Shown here piece by piece: positions 1 through 4,773 of a stretch of DNA of 6,276 bases (positions are counted from its first letter, which is position 1; every line of letters begins with the position of its first letter). Both the position numbers and the translations under genes were made by a program. Source of the stretch: Eggerthellaceae bacterium UBA5906 (lineage in GTDB: Bacteria; Actinomycetota; Coriobacteriia; Coriobacteriales; Eggerthellaceae); assembly GCA_002431805.1 (NCBI GenBank), contig DJEE01000142.1:1-6276 (forward strand), in the 5' to 3' direction. The notes under the pieces were generated by a model, which saw only the letters and a list, made by a program, of their open reading frames with translations, ran no database searches and had not been told where the DNA came from.

Positions 1-231
1 GCCATCTGGCGCACCAACTTCGCAGGCACGCCGGGAGCACCGGTGCTCTTCCCCGCATGGACCTTCGACGAGCTGCTGCGCTTGCCCGCCGGGAAAGGCG
101 GCGGCTATGTTGCCCGCGCGCACCAAGACCGCGTGCACTGCATAGAGGTTGCCAGCACCTGGGAGTTATTCGACGTAGACACCCCCGACGACCTGCGCAT
201 ACTGCAGCAGCACCTCAACAGTTGCCGATAA
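1..231 (+). CDS. MocA/MobA-like nucleotidyltransferase, C-terminal fragment (5' end outside window)
   Basis: The reading frame is open from base 1 and ends in TAA at 229-231, leaving 76 residues of a C-terminus. The fragment has the tail pattern of the NTP_transferase (MobA/MocA) family: a 'FAGTPGAPVLFP' stretch (residues 7-18), then 'LLRLPAGKGGG' (25-35) and the family-typical 'DVDTPDDL' (62-69), matching the D-I-D-T-P-x-D-L ending of molybdenum cofactor cytidylyltransferases. Such enzymes transfer CMP or GMP to molybdopterin in the cytoplasm, maturing the cofactor of molybdenum hydroxylases such as xanthine dehydrogenase. The nucleotide-binding N-terminus is outside the window, so CTP versus GTP specificity cannot be read. 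The GTG at 43 is internal, since homology to the family starts before it. It runs convergently towards the purine permease, a pairing that fits purine hydroxylase clusters. Family assignment is fairly sure; the exact substrate is inference. Confidence 0.72.
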   Translation, partial: AIWRTNFAGTPGAPVLFPAWTFDELLRLPAGKGGGYVARAHQDRVHCIEVASTWELFDVDTPDDLRILQQHLNSCR

Positions 232-316
232 GGCAAGCCCCATCGGGAATCGTTCGAAACCTGCCCTGCCCAGGCACAGGCAACGCACCAAGCGCTCACC
301 GCTAAACGCGCCCTTG

Positions 317-467
317 TGTCGCGAACTCGCTCGTGTTTGCGTTTTGTTGCAAACGGCCCGACAAGCGAGAATAACGTCAAGCTTCTGACCAGGCAAAATG
401 CAATTGCATTTTCGTTTGCTACTCCGCACTCCCGCGTTAAAACGCAAACACGCGCGAGTTCGCGACA
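317..467. repeat. Nested inverted-repeat element (29-bp arms, 93-nt spacer)
   Basis: The arm at 317-345 and the reverse complement of 439-467 agree at 28 of 29 positions; the only difference is in the middle (CTCG versus CGCG). Inside the 93-nt spacer there is a second inverted pair, GCAAACG at 349-355 with CGTTTGC at 413-419, and a perfect 18-bp palindrome at 395-412. No T-run follows either outer arm, so it does not look like a simple intrinsic terminator. I see no open frame with coding character and no obvious target-site duplication. It could be a MITE or REP/BIME-like intergenic repeat, or encode a strongly structured RNA. The structure is certain from the sequence; the role is unknown. 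Confidence 0.85.
395..412. repeat. Perfect 18-bp palindrome inside the inverted-repeat element
   Basis: The sequence AAAATGCAATTGCATTTT is its own reverse complement. It is AT-rich in a GC-rich setting and lies in the spacer of the larger 317-467 inverted repeat. It could be a dimeric regulator site or the tip of a cruciform or hairpin. No neighbouring start codon makes an operator role obvious, since both flanking genes end towards it. Confidence 0.8.
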
Positions 468-504
468 TTACGCTGGTTGGCGCGGCGGCAAAACCGGCTC
501 GCGC

Positions 505-544
505 AAAAAAAATGCCCCCGCTCTTGCACTCAAGAACGGGGACA
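505..544 (-). terminator. Rho-independent terminator of the NCS2 permease gene
   Basis: Read on the minus strand, a 14-bp stem (544-531 pairing with 526-513, with two G-T wobbles) closes an AGTG loop (530-527). Eight consecutive T residues (complement of A505-A512) follow immediately. It lies 60 nt beyond the permease stop codon. Long stem, tetraloop and unbroken U-tract make this a textbook intrinsic terminator. On the plus strand no comparable T-run follows, so it probably acts one way only. Confidence 0.93.
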
Positions 545-604
545 TTCGGTTTTGCTCAAGCTACCTTGCAACGTCTTTCCTTGCCACAACGCGCAATGCC
601 GGCA

Positions 605-2119
605 CTAGGCGTTGTCGCTTTTCTGGGGCGTTTCCTTGTCCTTAGGCAGCACGATGTTGAGCAGGATGGCTACCGCCGCGGCGGCAACAATGCCCGAGCC
701 GCCGAAGATGAGGCTGACCATCTGCGGGGCGCCTGCCAACACGGCCGGGTTGGCGCCGATGCCGTAGCCCAGGCCCAGCGCTACCGACACGATGCTCAAG
801 TTTCGCGGGGTCAAAGGCTCGCGGGTGATCAGCTGGATTCCGCTCATCACGATGGAAGCGAACATGATGACCGCCGCACCGCCAAGCACCGACTGCGGCA
901 TGATGGACACCACCGCACCCAGCTTCGGGCACAGGCCACACAGAATCAGGAAGATAGCGCCGCAGGCCAGCGCCTTGCGGTTGACCATCTTCGTCATGCC
1001 CACCAGGCCAACGTTTTGGCTAAACGACGTGTTGGGCAGCACACCGAACAGCGCGGCGAACGAAGAACCCACGCCGTCGCACACCACGCCGCCGGAAAGC
1101 TCCTTGTCGGTGGCCTCGCGGTTCATGCCGCCCTGCGTGACGCCGGAGATGTCGCCGACGGTTTCCACAGCCGTGACGACGAACATCACGAGCACCGGCG
1201 CGATGGCGCGCATGTCGAACACAGGAGCTACCGGCAAAAGGTCGGGCACAGCAAACCACGACGCGGCAGCAACCTTATCCCAGTTCAGCACCCATGCCTT
1301 GGTGTACTCCACACCGTTAGCGTCAACGCCGGTGGTGGGCAGGACCAGGCCCATGATGCCCGCCACAACATAGCCCACCACAATGCCCACCAAAATGGAC
1401 GATGCGCTCACAAAGCCGGTAGTGCCGTGCTTGACCGCCAAGATGACAATGAGCACGACAAGCGCCAGGCACAGGTTCTCGAACGACCCGAAATCGGGGG
1501 CGGTGTTGCCGCCGCCGAAGGCGTTCACGCCCACGCTGATGAGGCTCAGGCCGATGGACAGCACCACAGTGCCCGTGACCACCGCCGGGAAAAACCGACG
1601 CAGGGGCTTGAGGAAAAAGCCCAGCACGGCCTCGAACAGGCCGCCGATGATGGACGCGCCCATGATGGCGCCGTAGGCCACCAGGCCACCGCCCATGGAA
1701 GCCGCCACGGAATTGAACACGCCGATAAAGCCCGACGACGTGCCCATGATGATGGGCACACGCCCGCCAACAGGCCCGATGCCGAACAGCTGCACAAGCG
1801 TGACCACGCCGGCGATCCACATGGCGTTTTGCAGAAGCGCCAGCTGCACGTCGGCGAACTCGCCGCCGGCTAGGCCGCACGCGCCCGTGACAATGAGCAG
1901 CGGCGTTAAGTTGCCCACGAACATGGCCAACACGTGCTGCAACCCTAGCGGGATAGCCTGCGCCAGCGAGATGTCGCCTTCAAACGAGAACACGCCAAGC
2001 GATTTCGCGCCGCCGCCTGCCGCAGCGGCGGACGCCTCATCCTGCGAGGCGGCCGGCGCTGCCGCAGGCGCGACCTGCTGCGCACCAGCCTGGCCCGCCT
2101 CCTGTTTTTCCTTTTCCAT
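605..2119 (-). CDS. NCS2/NAT-family nucleobase permease, probable xanthine/urate transporter
   Basis: This 504-residue inner-membrane protein probably imports a purine base (xanthine or uric acid) with a cation. The NAT signature Q-N-x-G-x4-T-[RKG] is present as QNVGLVGMTK (368-377). Other family landmarks align: 'QHVLAMF' in TM1 (His62), 'VETVGD' in TM8 (Glu319, the substrate-binding Glu of XanQ/UapA), Asp348 in 'VCDGVGS', and Gln368-Asn369 in TM10. Gln rather than Glu at the first motif position favours purines over uracil. 'VVTGTVVLSIGLSLISVGV' (180-198) and the following GGG are also family-typical. Residues 1-40 are an Ala/Gln/Glu-rich, low-complexity cytoplasmic tail; the membrane core starts near residue 50. 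The ATG at 2119 is supported by AGAGGG (2126-2131) six nt upstream. The gene is monocistronic here, with its own promoter and terminator. Family is near certain; exact substrate is inferred. Confidence 0.93.
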   Translation of the reverse strand: MEKEKQEAGQAGAQQVAPAAAPAASQDEASAAAAGGGAKSLGVFSFEGDISLAQAIPLGLQHVLAMFVGNLTPLLIVTGACGLAGGEFADVQLALLQNAMWIAGVVTLVQLFGIGPVGGRVPIIMGTSSGFIGVFNSVAASMGGGLVAYGAIMGASIIGGLFEAVLGFFLKPLRRFFPAVVTGTVVLSIGLSLISVGVNAFGGGNTAPDFGSFENLCLALVVLIVILAVKHGTTGFVSASSILVGIVVGYVVAGIMGLVLPTTGVDANGVEYTKAWVLNWDKVAAASWFAVPDLLPVAPVFDMRAIAPVLVMFVVTAVETVGDISGVTQGGMNREATDKELSGGVVCDGVGSSFAALFGVLPNTSFSQNVGLVGMTKMVNRKALACGAIFLILCGLCPKLGAVVSIMPQSVLGGAAVIMFASIVMSGIQLITREPLTPRNLSIVSVALGLGYGIGANPAVLAGAPQMVSLIFGGSGIVAAAAVAILLNIVLPKDKETPQKSDNA

Positions 2120-2138
2120 TCGCTTCCCTCTCTAAAGG

Positions 2139-2149
2139 ACCGTAACGGT
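2139..2149. promoter_or_regulatory. Dyad ACCGT-A-ACGGT near the permease transcription start
   Basis: An 11-bp perfect dyad (5-bp arms, one central base) lies immediately downstream of the candidate -10 element of the permease gene, about where transcription would start, and upstream of the ribosome site. The position suits a repressor operator. A chance dyad of this length is possible, so this is tentative. Confidence 0.35.
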
Positions 2150-2152
2150 AGA

Positions 2153-2181
2153 AAAATAGCACCCGCATACGACCATTTGAA
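2153..2181 (-). promoter_or_regulatory. Candidate sigma-70 promoter of the NCS2 permease
   Basis: On the minus strand TTCAAA (2181-2176) and TATTTT (2158-2153) are separated by exactly 17 nt. Each matches four of six consensus bases. Transcription would start near 2146, giving a leader of only about 27 nt before the ATG. That leaves no room for a purine or xanthine riboswitch. Confidence 0.5.
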
Positions 2182-2260
2182 GAAGCATCAAGAAATCTCT
2201 CCGAAGACGGGCTACATACGGTCATCAGGCCTGAGAGCGAGCCTGAAAGCAAGATGGCCG

Positions 2261-2382
2261 ACGCCGCAGCTTGCCCGCTTTCCAACATGCAGCAAAATTG
2301 ACGGTTTTCGGCAACTTCACGAGTTGTTGGAACGGAAACCGCCAAAACGTCGCGATATTGGAACGCGGACAAGCTGCGGCGT
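2261..2382 (-). repeat. Palindromic repeat copy A with 25-bp terminal inverted repeats
   Basis: Bases 2261-2285 and the reverse complement of 2358-2382 agree at 23 of 25 positions, so the 122-bp unit is bounded by terminal inverted repeats. Its core (2279-2365, read on the minus strand) is a diverged copy of the plus-strand repeat at 2508-2596. The core starts with CGTTCCAA, repeats CGTTCCAAC 31 nt later, and ends in GTTGGAA. There is no coding content and no clear target-site duplication. It may be a MITE-like or REP-like element, or a structured transcript. Confidence 0.82.
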
Positions 2383-2507
2383 GGCGCACACCCCGCGCCG
2401 TTGAGGGCAAGACGAAAGGCTCATGCGCGTTTCGCCTGGTCAGCAAATCGCATAGCTGGCAACTCGGCAATTGAAGCCCGCAGCGACCGAACGCAAGGCC
2501 CCTCGTG

Positions 2508-2596
2508 CGTTCCAACATCCCGCAATTTCGACGAGAAGCGTTCCAACTTCTTCGCAAACTGCCGAAAAACCGTCGTTTTCGCTGTAAGTTGGAACG
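2508..2596 (+). repeat. Palindromic repeat copy B
   Basis: This 89-bp unit is roughly two-thirds identical, by eye, to the minus strand of 2279-2365. It has the same plan: CGTTCCAAC at 2508-2516, again at 2539-2547 (same 31-nt period), a shared GCCGAAAA followed by CCGTC, and a closing GTTGGAACG. CGTTCCAACTT (2539-2549) pairs perfectly with AAGTTGGAACG (2586-2596), and an inner CGAAAA/TTTTCG pair can stack within. Unlike copy A it has no long flanking inverted repeat. Confidence 0.8.
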
Positions 2597-2662
2597 AAAT
2601 TCCCGCAGCCTTTATCCAAGCGGCCGATGTTAAATAGTTAGTGCATAGTTCGTCTATCTGTT

Positions 2663-2668
2663 TATACT
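2663..2668 (+). promoter_or_regulatory. Candidate -10 element for alr
   Basis: TATACT matches five of six bases of the -10 consensus. It lies in an AT-rich patch (about 2629-2682) 38 nt before the alr start codon, which would give a leader of about 30 nt. No good -35 is present at 16-18 nt; the nearest candidate, TTAGTG at 2638-2643, is poor and 19 nt away. The promoter is therefore tentative. Confidence 0.38.
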
Positions 2669-2706
2669 GTTTTCTTAACCGTAATGACGAGCAAAGAGGC
2701 GATTTC

Positions 2707-3870
2707 ATGACTGAAGAACTCCCCGAAAACGAGCAGCGCTGGTCGTGGCTGGAAATTGACCTGGCCGCCATCCGCCACAACGTGGAAGACGCCCGCGCGC
2801 AGCTTAAGCCCGGCACGAAGCTGCTGGCAGTGGTGAAGGCCGACGGCTACGGTCACGGCGCGGTTGAATGTGCCCGCGCGGCCATTGAAGCCGGTGCCAG
2901 CTACCTGGGCGTAGCAACCGCCCCCGAGGCGTTCGCGCTGCGACGCGCCGGCATCACCGACACGCCGCTCATGATTATTTCGCAGCCACCCGCAAAAACC
3001 GCGCCGGCGCTGCTTGAGCACCACGTGATGCCCGCCGTGTACGACGTGGATTTCGCGCGCGCTTACAACGACGCCGCGCAGGCCGCCGGCGTTGCCGCGC
3101 CGTATCACATGGCCGTGAACACGGGCATGAACCGCATCGGCGTGCGCTGGGACGAAGTGGTGGACTTCCAGCACGCGCTTGAGGGCTGCGAAGCTTTGCA
3201 GCTGGCGGGCACGTTCACGCATTTCGCAACCGCCGACTGCCCTGCCACCGACCAGTTCGAAACGCAGGTTGCGCGCTTCACGCAGGCCATCGATTCGCTG
3301 CGCGCCGCGGGCATCGACCCCGGCATCGTGCACGCCGCCAACTCCGCATCCATCTGGCGCTACCCGCAGGTGCACTTCGACATGGTTCGCCTGGGCATCT
3401 CGTTGTACGGCTTCCCGGCGTGCCCCGAAGTTGCCGAGAAAGCCGACCTGCAAACGGCCATGACCGTGCATGCGCGCATCACCGACACGCGCACCGTCGA
3501 GCCTGGTGACGGCGTGAGCTACGGCCTGCACTACAACCCCGCGCCCTACGAGCGCGTGTGCACCGTGCCGGTGGGCTACGCCGACGGCCTGCGCCGCGGC
3601 CTGTCGAGCAACACGAACTTCATTTGGAACGGCCGCGCGTGCCGCCAGGTGGGCAACATTTGCATGGACCAGTGCATGTTCGTGGTGGATACGCGTCCCG
3701 ACGAGCACGGCGTTTCGGCAAACCCGCAGGTGGGCGATGAGGTGCTCATCGTAGGCGGCGAAGGCGACGCCAAGGTGACCATCACGGAAATGGCCGAGAA
3801 GCTTGGCTCGATCGACCACGAGATTGCCATCGGATTTGCGCAGCGCATGCCGCGCGTGTACAAGGGATAA
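2707..3870 (+). CDS. alr: Alanine racemase (PLP-dependent)
   Basis: This cytoplasmic, fold-type III PLP enzyme interconverts L- and D-alanine, supplying D-Ala for peptidoglycan. The product is 387 residues, usual for the family. The PLP lysine is Lys44 in 'VVKADGYGHG', with Tyr48 following. His172 lies in 'THFATAD', Asn212-Ser213 bind phosphate, and Arg228 in 'MVRLGISLYG' contacts the pyridine nitrogen. The second catalytic base is Tyr272 in 'GVSYG'. Tyr291 in 'VGYADG' and Met320-Asp321 in 'ICMDQCM' complete the active site, and the tail 'RMPRVY' is typical. Oddly, the 'KxDTGMxR' segment reads 'AVNTGMNR' (136-143): the lysine that is carbamylated in classical enzymes is Ala136, while Arg143 is kept. 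I chose ATG 2707 over the in-frame GTG at 2641: AGAGG (2695-2699) is 7 nt upstream, homology begins right after it, and the GTG lies before the candidate -10. Confidence 0.95.
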   Translation: MTEELPENEQRWSWLEIDLAAIRHNVEDARAQLKPGTKLLAVVKADGYGHGAVECARAAIEAGASYLGVATAPEAFALRRAGITDTPLMIISQPPAKTAPALLEHHVMPAVYDVDFARAYNDAAQAAGVAAPYHMAVNTGMNRIGVRWDEVVDFQHALEGCEALQLAGTFTHFATADCPATDQFETQVARFTQAIDSLRAAGIDPGIVHAANSASIWRYPQVHFDMVRLGISLYGFPACPEVAEKADLQTAMTVHARITDTRTVEPGDGVSYGLHYNPAPYERVCTVPVGYADGLRRGLSSNTNFIWNGRACRQVGNICMDQCMFVVDTRPDEHGVSANPQVGDEVLIVGGEGDAKVTITEMAEKLGSIDHEIAIGFAQRMPRVYKG

Positions 3871-3873
3871 GCC

Positions 3874-4677
3874 ATGGAACAGCCGGTTGAGATCGTAAAT
3901 TCGCGCGGGCAGGTGCTGCGCGGCGTGCTGCACACGCCCGCCGACAGCGCCGCCGCGACCACTCGCACCGCCGAAGGGCTTCCCATGGTGGTACTGTTCC
4001 ACGGTTTTTGCGACGATCGCGATGAGATCAACTTCGTGCATGTGGAGCTGTCGCGGCGTTTAGCCGACGCGGGCATTGCCAGCGTGCGCTTCGATTTCGC
4101 CGGCAGCGGCGAGAGCGACGGGGATTTCTTCGACATGACCATCTCCGGCGAGGTGGCTGACGGCATCGACATCCTTGCCTGGGCACGCGACCTTGACTTC
4201 GTAGATAAGGACCGCGTGGCCATCCACGGCTTGTCGCTCGGCGGCTGCGTGGCGTCCATGGTAGCGGGCACGTGCCCCGACCAGGTGCGCGCGCTTAGCA
4301 TGTTCTGCCCCGCACCTGATGTGGTGTACAACATGCAGAACCACATGACCTTGTGTGGCATCGACGCCTCGGACGTGCGCGAGAAAGGCTACATCGACGT
4401 GGAGGGCCTGAAGCTGGGCGTGGGCTTTTACGAAGATTGCCTGACGCTTGATCCCTTCGCCACCGCAGCGAACTACACCGGGCCGGTGAACACCGTGCAC
4501 GGTAGCGCCGACATCACCGCCAGCTGCGCCTGCTCGGAGCGCTACAAGCAGCTGTTCGGGCAGCGTTGCACGTACACAGTGGTACCCGGCGCGGAGCACC
4601 GCTTCAAGTCGGTGGAGTGGCGCGAAGCGCGCATGAGTTCGGCGCTGGCGTTTTTGCAGAAGCACTTGGCCCGATAG
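3874..4677 (+). CDS. Alpha/beta hydrolase, cinnamoyl/feruloyl esterase-like
   Basis: This 267-residue protein has the alpha/beta-hydrolase layout. The oxyanion segment 'LFHGF' is at 41-45, the nucleophile elbow is G-L-S-L-G-G with Ser121, the likely acid is Asp213 in 'HGSAD', and the catalytic His is His242 in 'GAEHRF'. 'GIASVRFDFAGSGESDGDF' (67-85) strongly recalls lactobacillar cinnamoyl/feruloyl esterases, which cleave phenolic acid esters such as chlorogenate. The lid region (about 148-200) sets the substrate and is too variable to judge. There is no signal peptide, so it should be cytoplasmic. It is cysteine-rich for its size (nine Cys), with C-x-C at 218-220. It starts 3 nt after the alr stop, with its AAGGG ribosome site (3862-3866) inside the alr end, so it is translationally coupled to alr. 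Other carboxylesterase, thioesterase or peptidase roles remain possible. Confidence 0.85.
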   Translation: MEQPVEIVNSRGQVLRGVLHTPADSAAATTRTAEGLPMVVLFHGFCDDRDEINFVHVELSRRLADAGIASVRFDFAGSGESDGDFFDMTISGEVADGIDILAWARDLDFVDKDRVAIHGLSLGGCVASMVAGTCPDQVRALSMFCPAPDVVYNMQNHMTLCGIDASDVREKGYIDVEGLKLGVGFYEDCLTLDPFATAANYTGPVNTVHGSADITASCACSERYKQLFGQRCTYTVVPGAEHRFKSVEWREARMSSALAFLQKHLAR

Positions 4678-4695
4678 CGGGCGCAAAAAAGGGAA

Positions 4696-4732
4696 CAAAC
4701 GGGCTGTGCGCGCCGGTGCGCCGGCCCGTTTG
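4696..4732 (+). promoter_or_regulatory. Hairpin between hydrolase and nhaC genes, weak terminator or attenuator
   Basis: A perfect 9-bp stem, CAAACGGGC (4696-4704) with GCCCGTTTG (4724-4732), encloses 19 nt. An alternative inner stem GCCGG/CCGGC (4712-4716 with 4721-4725) competes with it. Only three T residues, within the stem, are available on the plus strand, so this is not a strong intrinsic terminator; it may give partial termination or stabilise an mRNA end. On the minus strand the hairpin is followed, six nt later, by six T residues, but no minus-strand gene ends here. Confidence 0.5.
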
Positions 4733-4773
4733 GAATAGCAAAGTCAAGGAAAGAAGACGAGAGAGGAAGGGCT

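Larger units (their letters stand above)
232..604. other. Convergent intergenic region with inverted-repeat element and terminator
   Basis: This 373-bp gap lies between the converging nucleotidyltransferase fragment and the NCS2 permease. I see no credible gene in it: the open frames here use the palindromic arms, give Arg/Ser-rich translations and have no ribosome site. It holds the nested inverted repeat at 317-467 and the permease terminator at 505-544, each listed separately. Bases 232-316 show no clear intrinsic terminator for the upstream gene. Confidence 0.7.
2120..2706. other. Divergent intergenic region with promoters and palindromic repeats
   Basis: This 587-bp gap separates the divergently transcribed permease and alanine racemase genes. 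It carries a candidate promoter for each gene near its two ends and, between them, two related palindromic repeats in opposite orientation (2261-2382 and 2508-2596). The open frames in it are short, overlap on both strands, cross the repeats and lack ribosome sites, so I call no gene. The 125 bp between the repeats (2383-2507) shows only small hairpins, for example GGCGC at 2383-2387 with GCGCC at 2395-2399. Confidence 0.7.

Noticed and set aside
316..645. Small plus-strand frame starting in the inverted repeat
   Set aside because: Its N-terminus is just the translated palindrome arm, since a minus-strand frame begins with nearly the same residues. It runs through the terminator and has no ribosome site.
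398..1873. 491-aa open frame on the plus strand opposite the permease gene
   Set aside because: It is antisense to a clear NCS2 gene, its translation is His/Arg/Ala/Gln-rich with no fold pattern, and it lacks a ribosome site. Such long shadow frames are common in high-GC DNA.
2228..2250. Short direct repeat GCCTGAGAGC / GCCTGAAAGC
   Set aside because: Only two imperfect 10-mers; easily chance, with no further structure around them.
2261..2596. CRISPR array
   Set aside because: The repeated boxes are few, in mixed orientation and embedded in a larger palindromic unit. There are no regular spacers and no cas genes.
2641..2706. Upstream GTG start extending alanine racemase by 22 residues
   Set aside because: The GTG lies upstream of the likely -10 element, has no ribosome site, and the extension has no family homology. 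ATG 2707 has AGAGG at 7 nt.
2120..2706. Purine or other riboswitch upstream of the permease
   Set aside because: The predicted leader is only about 27 nt, and I see no aptamer-like conserved core between promoter and start codon.
2662..4041. 459-aa open frame on the minus strand opposite alr
   Set aside because: Its His/Arg/Val/Ala-rich translation is the mirror of alr codon usage, and it spans two real genes on the other strand.
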